Shown: positions 10,608-20,689 of the stretch, in pieces | How positions within the stretch are numbered: position 1 is the stretch's first letter | Layout: every line of letters starts with the position of its first letter | Position numbers and translations under genes: made by a program | Assembly (NCBI RefSeq): GCF_024623455.1 | Contig: NZ_JANIPJ010000003.1 | Coordinates: 310,001-374,000 of the forward strand | DNA from: Paenibacillus soyae | Lineage (GTDB): Bacteria > Bacillota > Bacilli > Paenibacillales > Paenibacillaceae | Direction: 5' to 3' | Length of the DNA: 64,000 bases | Notes under the pieces: model-generated | What the model was told of the DNA's origin: nothing | Seen by the model: only the letters and a program-made list of their open reading frames with translations | Database searches by the model: none

Positions 10608-11972
10608 TTATTGCTTGGCGGCCGAAGCCATGTTATCCACGAACTCTTCGGCGCTGATCTGTCCTGCGGCCAGCTTGATGAAGTTCTCGGAGAAGACCGG
10701 CTTAATCTCGGGATTGGACTCGATGCCGCCGCCTGTCTGAAGGATGACGTTGATGTCGTCAAACACGGGCTTCACGTCGGCGAGCTCGGCCGGCCAGTTG
10801 CCATCCTTCAGGGACGTGGTCATGCCGGCTTCCACGAAACGCGCGTCGCTCTCGGCCGAGTGCATGAACGCGAGGAACTCGGCGGCAAGCGCCGTATTCT
10901 CGGTCTTGGAGTTAATGGCCGTCATCGTCGCGCCTGCTGCAGCAGCGTTGGCGGCGAAGTTCTGACCGTCGGTCACATCGGGATAGTTGAACGCGCCCCA
11001 TTTGAAGTCGGGACCGGCCACATCCTTCACCTCGACGGGCAGACCGGTGAGGTTGAAGTACATCGCGACCTTTCCGCTGCCGACATCCATCTGTCCGGAA
11101 GGCCACTTGTTGCCGCCGACGTTAGCGTCGAAATAACCTTTCTTGGCGAAATCCTCGAACGCCTTGGCAAACTCCAGCACGGCGGGATCGCGCCACTTGT
11201 CGCCGGTTGTGTCCGCCGCCAGCTCGATAACCCAATCCTGCCCTTTCAAGCGCTGCAAGTAGGTGCCGGAAATCCAGTGGGCATACGCGTCGTCGAAGGT
11301 GATCGGCGAATATCCTGCCGCCTTCAGCTTTGCTGACGCTTCGTCCAGCTCTTGCCAGGTCTTAGGAGCGGAGGTAATGCCGGCTTCCTCGAATGCTTTG
11401 ACATTGTACATGAACAGGTTCAGCCATGGCTTGTAACCGACCGCCACCTGACCGTCCCAGATGTCCGTCTGCTTCTTCGGCGTCTCCAGCATGGACGGGA
11501 GAAGAACGTCGGTCAGGCTCTTGCCGCCTAGAACGTCGAAGGGCTGCGCGATGATGTCGCTCAGATCCAGCGCATAGGAGCCGAGCTGGCCGCCGTACTG
11601 CGTGGGATAATCGAAGATGTCGATTCGCTGGCCGCTCTCCAATGCGGGCTTTAGGGTTTTGCTGAGGTCGCGTCCGGACCAGTTGATCGTAATTTTCGTT
11701 CCCGGGTACTTGGCCTCGAATGCTTTGGCGACATCCGCCCAAGCTTCGCCCTGGGGCTCTGTATCGTTCCACATCGTCCAGAACACCAGCTCTCCCTGCA
11801 GCGACGGTTCCGGTTCGCCGGACGGCTCGGACGACGGTTCGGAGCTCGCCGGCGCGGGCGAGGAAGAATTGGCATTCGAATTGGGATTGGAATTGGATGG
11901 CGACCCGCAGGCGGCGACCGTCAGAATCAGCGCGGTGCTAAGGATCATCGCCAGTCGTCTTTTCTTGCTCAT
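10608..11972 (-). CDS. Extracellular sugar-binding lipoprotein of ABC importer (family 1 solute-binding protein)
   Basis: This 454-residue protein starts at ATG 11972 behind GGGGG. It has a lipoprotein signal with a TVAAC lipobox, then a Ser/Asn/Pro/Glu-rich tether, then the two-lobed type I sugar-binding fold (ELVFWTMWNDTEPQG near the mature N-terminus is typical). It would sit on the outer face of the membrane and deliver sugar to the two permeases encoded downstream. Transcription probably starts from the promoter at 12049-12114, which is shared almost exactly with the GH101 gene. Confidence 0.92.
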   Translation of the reverse strand: MSKKRRLAMILSTALILTVAACGSPSNSNPNSNANSSSPAPASSEPSSEPSGEPEPSLQGELVFWTMWNDTEPQGEAWADVAKAFEAKYPGTKITINWSGRDLSKTLKPALESGQRIDIFDYPTQYGGQLGSYALDLSDIIAQPFDVLGGKSLTDVLLPSMLETPKKQTDIWDGQVAVGYKPWLNLFMYNVKAFEEAGITSAPKTWQELDEASAKLKAAGYSPITFDDAYAHWISGTYLQRLKGQDWVIELAADTTGDKWRDPAVLEFAKAFEDFAKKGYFDANVGGNKWPSGQMDVGSGKVAMYFNLTGLPVEVKDVAGPDFKWGAFNYPDVTDGQNFAANAAAAGATMTAINSKTENTALAAEFLAFMHSAESDARFVEAGMTTSLKDGNWPAELADVKPVFDDINVILQTGGGIESNPEIKPVFSENFIKLAAGQISAEEFVDNMASAAKQ

Positions 11973-12048
11973 TGTTTTTCCCCCTAGATGGTTTAATTTT
12001 TTGAAGATTCTGAATATCTGCTTCATATAACTGCGTCTTACTATCCCG

Positions 12049-12114
12049 ATTGTACGAAATCCGATATCCTGATGAAATGCAATATAGTGTCTTGTAGGAT
12101 GGATAATTGTACAC
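12049..12114 (-). promoter_or_regulatory. Promoter of the importer/GH95/PL8 operon with conserved upstream box
   Basis: On the minus strand a good -10 (TACAAT, 12049-12054) lacks a recognisable -35. A 39-base box at 12076-12114 upstream of it matches 34 of 39 bases of the box at 20609-20647 before the GH101 gene, at the same distance from the -10. A weak -35 plus a conserved upstream box suggests an activator-dependent promoter, for example one under an AraC-family regulator. No such regulator gene lies in the window. Confidence 0.6.
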
Positions 12115-12153
12115 ATCTAAGTTAGATGTGCCGCCGATCGTCTCGGCGGCACA
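12112..12153 (-). terminator. Palindrome plus strong hairpin after the GH101 gene
   Basis: Right after the GH101 stop lies a hairpin with 11-base arms TGTGCCGCCGA / TCGGCGGCACA (12127-12137, 12143-12153) and a 5-base loop. It overlaps by four bases a 19-base perfect palindrome, CACATCTAAGTTAGATGTG (12112-12130). There is no U-tract, so it may be an inefficient terminator that lets some transcription pass into the importer operon, or an RNA-stabilising stem. Confidence 0.5.
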
Positions 12154-12163
12154 AGGTGATTCC

Positions 12164-15100
12164 TCAGCGTTCCAGCATATAATCCTGGAACCTCACCGCA
12201 AGACTTGCCAGGTGAGCCCGCTGCAGGGCGGCGTGCGGATTCATCGTTCCGTCGCCGTTGCCTTTGAAGATCCCCAGCTTGACGGAGATCGCCAGATCGA
12301 TACGCTCTGACGCCGTCAGCCCTCGCGTATCGGCGAACCCTTTCAACCACTCGTTCGCCTCCTGAACGGACATCTTCGGATTCAAGTGCAGAGCCTTCAG
12401 GGCGTTTGCGATCAAGGTCGCGGTCTGCATGCGGGTCATAGGGCTGTCTGGGTCTATCTTCGTGCCGTCAATCAGATGATGATCGGCTGCGGTATGGACA
12501 TGTTCGGCATACCATTTATCCTGTTCGACTCCGTACACGGTAGTGGCATCCTTATTAGCCGGAATGCCCAGCGCCCGGAGGAATATCGTGATGGCTTCGG
12601 CTACAGTGACCTTACCTGATGGGGCGAAGCCGCCGTTGCCCTTGCCGTTAACCAGCATGAGCTCCGCCGCACGGGCAATTTCTTCTTCCGCGTAATGCCC
12701 GGTCGTATCGATGAAGCCCGATTTGACGTTCACCGGCACCAGCATGACCTCGCCGCGGACGATGACGGTTACCGTGCCATCGCCGTTCATCCTAGTAGGT
12801 ACCGGGGTCAACGAGCCGTCGGCGTTCACAATGGCCATCGTGGTCATTTCCGCATGGTCTTCGCCTTGCTGAATGCTCAAGGTTACGGCATACGGCTTGC
12901 CGTCATCCCCTGACGGCTTCACAATCACCGGCGGCGCAACGGCCGCAATGGTCACGCTCGTGTTCGCGTTGCTCGCAGCGGCTGCCTTCACCGCGTTTTC
13001 CGCAGCTTTCGTTTGATCCGAATTGCCTTTCATAATCTCAGCATTCGCGTCTTCCTCGACCTGGAGAATCCACTCCTCATCGTCTGGTTTCGGCGTAGGT
13101 GTCGGCGTCGGCGTCGGAGCAGGCTCGGCAGGAATCTCGGTAATCGGTCCCGTCGGCGGCGCGCTAGCGCGGGTCACGGCTATGGTATAGGTTTTCTGCG
13201 TGCCATCCTCGGCCGTCACGACGACATGGAATGTATTCGCTCCTACGCTCAAAGCTTTCGCGCCAGCTCCGCTGACCGTCGCGGCGCTGTCATTCGCCGT
13301 TGCGGCGATCGTCATGCTGCTGACACTGTTCGCTACATTTACGGAGTAGCTCGTCGTCCCGGAGCTGAATGCCGGCGACAGAGCGCCCGCGCTAACGGTC
13401 AGGTCAGACAGCGTTGCGTCATTGGATTCGGAATCATCATTGCCCACTTCCACAATCATCAAGTTGTCGATGATAAACGGGTTCGGATTTTCGCTTGGCG
13501 CCGGGGTATCGTTGTTTCGCAAAATACCAAACCATGTCTGGTCGGAGTCGCTCACGAATTCGAACTCGTAGTACCCTCTCCAGTTCGGAACCGCCTTCTT
13601 GATGTCGATGTTGCGGTACGTGCTATCGGCTGCCCAGCCCTCCGGCATGGCGGTGATTGGCACGCCGCCGTCAGGCCGGTTCGACGTCACGTTGTTGAAG
13701 TACGGGCCCATCGTGCCTTGCAAATAATCGTAGTGCTGGAGCCCGGCGAATTCCACGTTTGTCGAAGAAACCTTCTGACTCAGCGTGCCATTCATGCCGC
13801 TCCCGAGCACAAAGGCGAATATGCCGTTCAGGCCGGTTTGGTAATCGAAGCTGATCCGATACGTCTTGCCCTCCTCGAACCGGATGCTCTGCGGCGTGGT
13901 CTGGTACATGATGCCCGCGCTGCCGGTAATGTTGGAGAAGGAAGTTTTGCCGTCCACAACCAGGTCAATAGGAATGGTCGTGGTATCCCACCACTGGCCG
14001 GTAACGGTATTGCCCGCCTGGTCCTTCGTTGGCTGCACGAAGCTTCTTACGCTATCCGGCGCGTCTTCGCCCCAATCGGGCACCGTATTGTTCTGCGTAT
14101 AAGGTTCGTGGCGGCGCTGCATGATCGTTCTGGCCTCGCGGAACCCGCCGCCGTTGCCAAGGTTGAAGGGGTAGAAGCCCTCAAAGGTTGGTTTGTTAAT
14201 GGACGTGCCCGCTTCCGTCGTTCCGTCCGGCGCGGATTCGAAGTCCTGATACAGGATGACCTCCCCGTCGGTCACGGTCGTCTTCGGCGTTGGCGTGGTC
14301 GTCCTGTACACGCGCACGTTGTCGAATCGCACCTCGCCCTCGCCCGCCGCGACGTGCAGCTTGATTGTCGCCGTAGGCGCGTCCGCGGTGAACACGACTC
14401 GCATACGCAGCATGCCGGTTTTTTCCTTGGAGTCATAGCGGTCATAGTTAAGCAAGATGGAGGAATCCGTGTAGTTGGAAACCGTATCACCTTCGGTATC
14501 CACCAGGAGCGACGCTTTGCGCGTTTTGCCGCGCTGCACCTCCGCCATGACCGAGACGGCGTACTCGTCGCCCGGCGTCAGGCCGGTAATGGTCTGGCTG
14601 ACCTCCGCTTCGTTGCCGTCCTTGACGGCAAGCTCATAGTTACGGCTTCTGCCGCGGTTGTCGGCGTTCGAGTTCGGCTGGGCTACGGCTCCGCTCGTGG
14701 TGAACAGCGACATGTTGGCATTGTCGTTGCGCACGACTGCGGGATTTCCGCTTGTTGTGTTCCAGCCCTTCAGGCTGCCGGTGCTGAAGCCGGGGTTATA
14801 CACGTACTGTCCCTCGCCGAAGTCGACGTCCACTTCGATATCCTGCTGCTCTTTGTACACCACGTACGGAGTTCTTCCCTCCGCGTTCAACGTAATCTTC
14901 CCATCTTGTACCGTTAAAGCCCGTTCGGAGCTCTTGCCCTGATCGGACAGCTTATACATGTAAACGGTATGGAGACCCTCCCAGCTGTCAGGAAGCTCCC
15001 AGGTCGTGCTGCCGCCGTCATCGTTCCAATGGTACAGCTTGATCTCCTTCTCTTCTTGCTCATCAAGCTTCTGCATGTCGCCCTCGTCCCATGGAATCAG

Positions 15101-18100
15101 GTACTTGGCGGAGCCTTGGTCGGTGCCGATGGTATTTGCCTGCTCGTAGATCTTTTTCCCGTCTTTCTCGATAATGCGTTTACTGTTTCTCGTGTCGTTA
15201 CCGGCGTTCTGGTAACCCTCCGCGTATACCTTCACCTCTCCGTTATTGAATTCAATATAGTCCGCCCAGCCATTCTCATCCTTATCCATGCGCGTTACGG
15301 GAAAGTGCTGCATGTACTTGGAAGGAATATTGTTGCGGTAAATTTTCTCCACGATGGAGTCATATTCATTGATGCCGTTATGCACCCAACCCTCGTAGGA
15401 GGTCGTATCGGCGCCCATCAGCAGGAAAGCGCTGTTCGGCACACGCGTTTTCTCTATATCGGTCTTCCAGTTGTCGGTCGAGTAATTATCCCAGCGATCC
15501 TTGGTGTCGTTGAAGATAAACCGGGCGATATCGCTGGAATATCCCTTCAGCGACGCGGGGCTGTAACTTTTCTCCACGGACCAGTGCGCCCACGCGGCGG
15601 CGTCCTCCGAGACATACGGCCATTCCACGAAGTACGCAAGTCCGTTATCCTCATAATCCCGCGCCAGAGCGTTGCCACGCCAGCCGTTATGGGAATACAC
15701 ATCGCTGTAGATGAAGCCCAGATTCGGAATATCGGTTTTGAACCGATTCATTCGCTCATAACGGCTTTTCTCCTGACTGGCCTCATTCTCGTTATACCTG
15801 GTCAGCGCATCCAATTGATCGTCAATCACATAGGCCTGGTGCAGGTAGTAGCCAAACGCCACATAGCCTTTGCTTCGCGGTGTAATGCCGTCGGCCTGCA
15901 TCTCCACGTTCTCATAGCTGAACTGGTCCACCTTGGCGAAATATTCGGTGAAGTTGGTATGAACGCCGACAAAGCTGTTGTATTGGTTTGTCGTAATGTC
16001 GACAAATTTCCGGAACTCATCGAGGCCACCTAGTTGGTCGTCATAGACGCTGAAGTCGCCCCAGTTGCCCGCGTTATGGTATTTCTGCAAGATGATCTGC
16101 CCGAGGCCGTCCGTATGCAGCCAGATCCGCTTGGTCTCATCCACCGATGACAGATACGGGTAGTTCGTTTCATTGCCCTGCGACATAATCAACCGCTGGA
16201 CGACCGCATCGGCAATTTTGTCCGAGCCAACCGCCGTCTTTGCAACCTCGCGGAACGCATTGGCCGCATCCTGCCAATTCACGATGCCGTCGTTGTTATT
16301 CTCTTCCGCCAGAACGACCCAGACATGGGGCATATCCTTTTCGTACGGCTCATCCGTATAAGTCCTTGTTATTAAAGTTTGCGCTTCTCCGTATCGTCCT
16401 TCGAAATCAACGAATTTTTTGGTTGCGTCGGGGAATCGCCATACCCAAGAGCCGCTGAGCAGACTCGTCGTGACCAGCGAGTCGTTCCTCTTGGTGTTCG
16501 CGTACACCCGTCTTGCCACGCTGCCGTCCGTCAACCCGAAAGCATTGCTCTTGATGCTTGCGGCCACGGTGCCGTTCGACACGAAAGCATAGTTATAATA
16601 ATCGGAGCCGCTCATCATATCTCCGATTTGGAGGAAGCTGTCGCCGCTCCTTCCGATGTTGCTTTCCATCTTGGAGCCGGCAAATGAGGCTCCCGCATTG
16701 AAATTGCTGACCGTTACCGGATTGTGATCGGGGATCTCGATAACGAAAATGCGATTCTCGGGCTCCTCCTTTATCTCGATGAAATCAAACTTAAGCACCG
16801 TACCGTCCACCGTCGCTTTAATCTTAAGTTCCGCGTTCAGCTCGGTCACTTTCATCGTATAGATGACATGCTGGCTGCCGTCTGCGTTCTGGACGGTCTC
16901 GCTGCTTGCAACGACGGGCTTGTAGTCCTTGACCGTCGAGCCGGTCAGCCCCTGGGACGTATTCAGGCTGTATGTCATGCCGGTCGTCAGCCTGAGGGTG
17001 TCCAGCTTGGTGCGGTTGCCGTCGATCTTCGCCCCGCTGTCCTTCATCTCATACTGAATGGCGCGAGGGAAGTCCTTATCCAGATAGACCTTCATTTCAT
17101 CGCTCTCGATGCTGAAGACGCTATGGTTTGGCGTAACCGCCACCGTCGCGGTTGATTTTACATCGGGATTGTACAGAGAAGTCGCCGTAACCGTCGTCTC
17201 CCCGACATTCTCCCCGACCACCAGATTGCCGTACACGGACACAATGTCGGTGTCTGCGGCTGTCCAGACAAAAGCAGGCGTGGCGTTCGCGGGGACCGTT
17301 GTATAATTCAGCGTCGTCTGGTCCTGATGATTCACGGTGGCGGGCGTGGACAGGGTAACCGATGACGGCGGAATGACCACGTTCTCGGTAACCGTCAAGC
17401 TGTTGAAGCGCCCGACCGCGTCCTTCGGATTCACGATCGTCCGGATGCCGATCGTATCGCCGGGCTTCAGATACGCCGTTACGATATTCGACTGTTCCGT
17501 GCTGGCGAGACTGGCCGTTGTCCTCGTATATAGGGTGCCGGCAAGCTGCCCGTTCACAAGCAGGCCGAGTTGGCCGCTCGCCTGAGAGCTTCCTTTCGCA
17601 TAGTTCAGCGTGATGTCATACAAACCGGGCTTATCTACGACGGCACCCGGCACGTCGACTTCAACGGATGAGCCGACCGGGACGTAGTCCATCGTATCGA
17701 CAAACCCGTTGCCCACCCGAGTCCCGCCGCTCAGGCCGGATAGCGCGATCGGAATGTTCTCCGGGACTTCATTGGCGTTGCTGTTCCGTACCGCCGCCGG
17801 CGGGTCGAACACATTGTTCTCCATATCCCACAGCGAGACATGGGCGGATTTCAGCTTGATCTCGTCTTCGCTATCCTTGACGTACAGGTTGTACTTAAAC
17901 GTACCGCCGATACCGGTCGACGTCATAACGACGTCCCCGGCCTTGAGCGCCTGGATTCTTCCGGTCACGGAGTCGACCGTCGCAATCTCGGGATCGCTGC
18001 TGGTCCAGGTGAGCGGGAAGGCCACGGGCTCCGGAATCACGATCTCGCTGCCTGCCAGGAGGTAGAAATTACGGTTGAAGGAGTCATAGGTATGGGACTC

Positions 18101-20536
18101 TTCCACCTCCCAGACGGAGAGATAGTCGATATTGACAAGACCCCTGTCCGGTTTGTCTACTACGTCAAGACTGGAGGTGTCGAGCACCAGTGAAATCGTG
18201 TCGCCCTCTTTCAGGTCCATCGTCCAAATATCGGATTCTACAAAGACGAGCTCGCTGTCCCTGCCGGCGAGGGGAATCCGGTATTCGCCTGGCGTTTTCG
18301 GAGAGCCGTTTTCGTTTTTCTCGACCTGGTCGTAATTGACGTACACGCTGATATAATCCTCGATTTCGTAATTAACGCGGGAGAACTTCAGCATGAAGCC
18401 GTATTCGCCGTCCTTGTGAATGGTGAAAGGGAACGTAACGCCCGCGCCCGGCTTCGCCCTATAGGTTTGGGGGTCGCTGCCGGTGTGGAAGCCGCCAAGG
18501 ACGGATCTGTCGTTAGGCTGGCCGGCTGGCGGCGACGAGTAGCTGCCGTTCGGGTAAGTCGCGCCATTGCTCGTGTTTCCTATGCCGGTGCGAACCACGG
18601 TGCCGCCGAATTTATCCGCGTACGCGGCCTTGTAGATGCCGTTGGCTCGCGGGATAAGCGCAAGAGACTCATACGCGTTGCTCAGGTTGCTGAGCGCGGT
18701 ATTGAGCGCCTCCGCCGTCGCCGCATCGTCAAGAAGCAGGCTTTTGGCCTCGTTCAGCGCCGCGGCGAACGGTCCCCACGTAGCCGGGGTGTAGCGCTCT
18801 TCTTTCAGGCCGTGCCCCTCAATGGCCGTGACAAGCTCTTGCAGCGCTTTCTTCGCCCTGCCCTCGTCCGTGCCCAGATCAACCGTCGCGCTGCCTATGC
18901 CGCCCGCGATCGCTAGTTTTACGTTCGTGTTCGCGCCATCGACATAAATGTCATATAGGCCGTCGCTTAACGTCTCGTTAAAGGTAACCTTGTTGCCGTC
19001 CTTGGCGCCGACAGCCTTTACGCTGCCGTCCTGCACCAATGTAAACTCCATATCGCTAATGTCGGGATGCGGCTCTCCATCCAGAAGCACCGTCAGCTCC
19101 GGCTTCTTGGACACGGTTATATTCTCCACCCACATTTGTTTCGTAACGCCGTTATTGCCTGAGGTCCTTGTATCAAGCACCCGGAGCTCTGCGATGTTTG
19201 CAGGGTCTTTGGCCCTGAAAGCAAAGTTTTTGGCGAGCTCGATCTCCGAGCCGCCCTCGGGCGTTACCCAGGCGCTGTATGTCTTCGCGGTCATATCAAT
19301 CGTCAATTTCAGATGATAGGATGTATGGGTCTTGAGCGGCGAGATGACATCAGGCCCCCACCCATTGCCGTTATAGGCGCCAATCCCCGTATTGAACCGC
19401 ACAAGGGCGTTCATGCCCACGACATCCGTATTCACCGCGGCGCCGCTGTGAACCAGGGAGACGGCCGTGTTCGGACCGGTTACCGTTGTGACGTAATCGA
19501 ACTCGACCGTCATTTGCCCGCTGGTCAAAACCTCCGGCAGCGCATAGTGCGCCTTGGCGGCATCCGTACTGTTTCTGCCCGCCGCATACAAGCGCAGACT
19601 TCCCTCCACGGTGCAGAGCACATCGATCTTTCGGTCCAGATTGTTGATCGTCAGCGAGTCGGCGGTTTGATTGTTGGCGCCGTCGCCGCTCCATTGATAC
19701 GAATATCCGGCTTCGAGCACGGCCGGCGGAGATGACGTCGCTCCCCTTCCTTCGGCGGCAATGACCAGCGTTTTCCCTCCGAGAACCACGGCGCCGCTGG
19801 CAATGAAGCTGTCGTTGTATGTAGCGATAATGGCTGAACCATTGGATGCGCCGGCATCCTCCGCCCTGAACTCAACCGTGTAGTAATGGAGCGTTTTGTC
19901 GGCGGTTCCGGAGACGACAATCGTTTCGCCGGTGTCGTCGCTGCCGTCAAAGATGTTATAAGTGCCGTCAGGCACGTCGAATGTAACCGTGCCGCCGGTG
20001 CCGGCAGAACCAGCAGCCTTTGTTTCCCCAGCTTGACGAAGCGTGAACGCTTTGCCGTGCCCTTCAAACGGCTGTCCGTCTTTGTTGATGGTCAACGACA
20101 CGTTGTAAGCGCTTGCAGTTGTCTGCTGCGCATCGGATACATTCACAGTGACATGGTAGTGCTTGATATTCGTTTCATCCTGCGAGGTGACTTTGATGTA
20201 TACCTGATTTTCTCCCGCATGGAGAGAAATGGAGTTCTGTGCTGTACTGAAGCTCGAGTCATCGTACAGCTCGACCGTCGCGGCGGAAGAAGCAACGATG
20301 TCATCCGTCGTAATCTGGGTATTCAGGGCGTTGATGCTGGCAGTTATCGGATTGCTTTGTTGGCCGCCTCCTCCGCCCGGCGCGAGCGCCTCCCCCGCTA
20401 CGCTGATCAGCTCAGCCTCGGATCCATCCGGTTCTGCCGCAAGTACGGTCAACGGCGCAAGGTTGGCGCCGAATGCTGACAGCAGCATGGCCATAACCAA
20501 CACCAAGCTCAGACTTCTGCGTTTCGTTTTGCTCAA
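12164..20536 (-). CDS. SLH-anchored endo-alpha-N-acetylgalactosaminidase (GH101), giant multidomain
   Basis: This is a protein of about 2790 residues. TTG 20536 has AAGGAG 8 bases upstream. An alternative GTG at 20545 abuts that site and is less likely. In order it has a signal peptide, a cadherin-like module and transthyretin-like/LamG-like modules (to about 555), a FIVAR-like helical module (about 555-622), two carbohydrate-binding-like modules alternating with two Ig-like (Big_2) modules (about 630-1135), the GH101 supersandwich and barrel (about 1138-1900), two further galactose-binding-like modules (about 1912-2365), a cadherin-like domain, a Thr-Pro linker and C-terminal SLH repeats (about 2605-2787). 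The FIYSDVYS Asp (about 1612) and FVEWPY Glu (about 1638) are the likely nucleophile and acid/base. GH101 enzymes release Gal-beta-1,3-GalNAc from mucin O-glycans. Surface display through SLH is inferred. Confidence 0.9.
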   Translation of the reverse strand: MSKTKRRSLSLVLVMAMLLSAFGANLAPLTVLAAEPDGSEAELISVAGEALAPGGGGGQQSNPITASINALNTQITTDDIVASSAATVELYDDSSFSTAQNSISLHAGENQVYIKVTSQDETNIKHYHVTVNVSDAQQTTASAYNVSLTINKDGQPFEGHGKAFTLRQAGETKAAGSAGTGGTVTFDVPDGTYNIFDGSDDTGETIVVSGTADKTLHYYTVEFRAEDAGASNGSAIIATYNDSFIASGAVVLGGKTLVIAAEGRGATSSPPAVLEAGYSYQWSGDGANNQTADSLTINNLDRKIDVLCTVEGSLRLYAAGRNSTDAAKAHYALPEVLTSGQMTVEFDYVTTVTGPNTAVSLVHSGAAVNTDVVGMNALVRFNTGIGAYNGNGWGPDVISPLKTHTSYHLKLTIDMTAKTYSAWVTPEGGSEIELAKNFAFRAKDPANIAELRVLDTRTSGNNGVTKQMWVENITVSKKPELTVLLDGEPHPDISDMEFTLVQDGSVKAVGAKDGNKVTFNETLSDGLYDIYVDGANTNVKLAIAGGIGSATVDLGTDEGRAKKALQELVTAIEGHGLKEERYTPATWGPFAAALNEAKSLLLDDAATAEALNTALSNLSNAYESLALIPRANGIYKAAYADKFGGTVVRTGIGNTSNGATYPNGSYSSPPAGQPNDRSVLGGFHTGSDPQTYRAKPGAGVTFPFTIHKDGEYGFMLKFSRVNYEIEDYISVYVNYDQVEKNENGSPKTPGEYRIPLAGRDSELVFVESDIWTMDLKEGDTISLVLDTSSLDVVDKPDRGLVNIDYLSVWEVEESHTYDSFNRNFYLLAGSEIVIPEPVAFPLTWTSSDPEIATVDSVTGRIQALKAGDVVMTSTGIGGTFKYNLYVKDSEDEIKLKSAHVSLWDMENNVFDPPAAVRNSNANEVPENIPIALSGLSGGTRVGNGFVDTMDYVPVGSSVEVDVPGAVVDKPGLYDITLNYAKGSSQASGQLGLLVNGQLAGTLYTRTTASLASTEQSNIVTAYLKPGDTIGIRTIVNPKDAVGRFNSLTVTENVVIPPSSVTLSTPATVNHQDQTTLNYTTVPANATPAFVWTAADTDIVSVYGNLVVGENVGETTVTATSLYNPDVKSTATVAVTPNHSVFSIESDEMKVYLDKDFPRAIQYEMKDSGAKIDGNRTKLDTLRLTTGMTYSLNTSQGLTGSTVKDYKPVVASSETVQNADGSQHVIYTMKVTELNAELKIKATVDGTVLKFDFIEIKEEPENRIFVIEIPDHNPVTVSNFNAGASFAGSKMESNIGRSGDSFLQIGDMMSGSDYYNYAFVSNGTVAASIKSNAFGLTDGSVARRVYANTKRNDSLVTTSLLSGSWVWRFPDATKKFVDFEGRYGEAQTLITRTYTDEPYEKDMPHVWVVLAEENNNDGIVNWQDAANAFREVAKTAVGSDKIADAVVQRLIMSQGNETNYPYLSSVDETKRIWLHTDGLGQIILQKYHNAGNWGDFSVYDDQLGGLDEFRKFVDITTNQYNSFVGVHTNFTEYFAKVDQFSYENVEMQADGITPRSKGYVAFGYYLHQAYVIDDQLDALTRYNENEASQEKSRYERMNRFKTDIPNLGFIYSDVYSHNGWRGNALARDYEDNGLAYFVEWPYVSEDAAAWAHWSVEKSYSPASLKGYSSDIARFIFNDTKDRWDNYSTDNWKTDIEKTRVPNSAFLLMGADTTSYEGWVHNGINEYDSIVEKIYRNNIPSKYMQHFPVTRMDKDENGWADYIEFNNGEVKVYAEGYQNAGNDTRNSKRIIEKDGKKIYEQANTIGTDQGSAKYLIPWDEGDMQKLDEQEEKEIKLYHWNDDGGSTTWELPDSWEGLHTVYMYKLSDQGKSSERALTVQDGKITLNAEGRTPYVVYKEQQDIEVDVDFGEGQYVYNPGFSTGSLKGWNTTSGNPAVVRNDNANMSLFTTSGAVAQPNSNADNRGRSRNYELAVKDGNEAEVSQTITGLTPGDEYAVSVMAEVQRGKTRKASLLVDTEGDTVSNYTDSSILLNYDRYDSKEKTGMLRMRVVFTADAPTATIKLHVAAGEGEVRFDNVRVYRTTTPTPKTTVTDGEVILYQDFESAPDGTTEAGTSINKPTFEGFYPFNLGNGGGFREARTIMQRRHEPYTQNNTVPDWGEDAPDSVRSFVQPTKDQAGNTVTGQWWDTTTIPIDLVVDGKTSFSNITGSAGIMYQTTPQSIRFEEGKTYRISFDYQTGLNGIFAFVLGSGMNGTLSQKVSSTNVEFAGLQHYDYLQGTMGPYFNNVTSNRPDGGVPITAMPEGWAADSTYRNIDIKKAVPNWRGYYEFEFVSDSDQTWFGILRNNDTPAPSENPNPFIIDNLMIVEVGNDDSESNDATLSDLTVSAGALSPAFSSGTTSYSVNVANSVSSMTIAATANDSAATVSGAGAKALSVGANTFHVVVTAEDGTQKTYTIAVTRASAPPTGPITEIPAEPAPTPTPTPTPKPDDEEWILQVEEDANAEIMKGNSDQTKAAENAVKAAAASNANTSVTIAAVAPPVIVKPSGDDGKPYAVTLSIQQGEDHAEMTTMAIVNADGSLTPVPTRMNGDGTVTVIVRGEVMLVPVNVKSGFIDTTGHYAEEEIARAAELMLVNGKGNGGFAPSGKVTVAEAITIFLRALGIPANKDATTVYGVEQDKWYAEHVHTAADHHLIDGTKIDPDSPMTRMQTATLIANALKALHLNPKMSVQEANEWLKGFADTRGLTASERIDLAISVKLGIFKGNGDGTMNPHAALQRAHLASLAVRFQDYMLER

Positions 20537-20581
20537 AGCTTTCACTCCTTCTATCAGATTGTAGTACGACTACTATCACTG

Positions 20582-20647
20582 ATTATATAAATCGGTACCG
20601 TCTGCTGGAATGCAATATAGTACCTTGTCGGATGTATAATCGTACAC
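20582..20647 (-). promoter_or_regulatory. Promoter of the GH101 gene with conserved upstream box
   Basis: A consensus -10 (TATAAT on the minus strand, 20582-20587) stands 37 bases before the gene without a good -35. The upstream box at 20609-20647 is 34/39 identical to the one before the importer operon (12076-12114), and the 22-base spacing from TTGCAT to the -10 is conserved in both. This indicates co-regulation of the two transcripts. Confidence 0.6.
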
Positions 20648-20689
20648 TCGGCATGACGTGCTTTGGCTGATCGTTTTTGACAAAAATAA

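Noticed and set aside
13013-14917. Long rightward frame of 634 codons inside the GH101 gene
   Set aside because: It is antisense to well-supported GH101 domains, lacks a ribosome binding site and recognisable domains, and has an Arg/Val-rich composition typical of the reverse frame of GC-rich coding DNA.
14969-16033. Rightward frame of 354 codons antisense to the GH101 catalytic domain
   Set aside because: It is hydrophobic and basic in a mirror-frame fashion, with no family signature, and the opposite strand carries the catalytic motifs.
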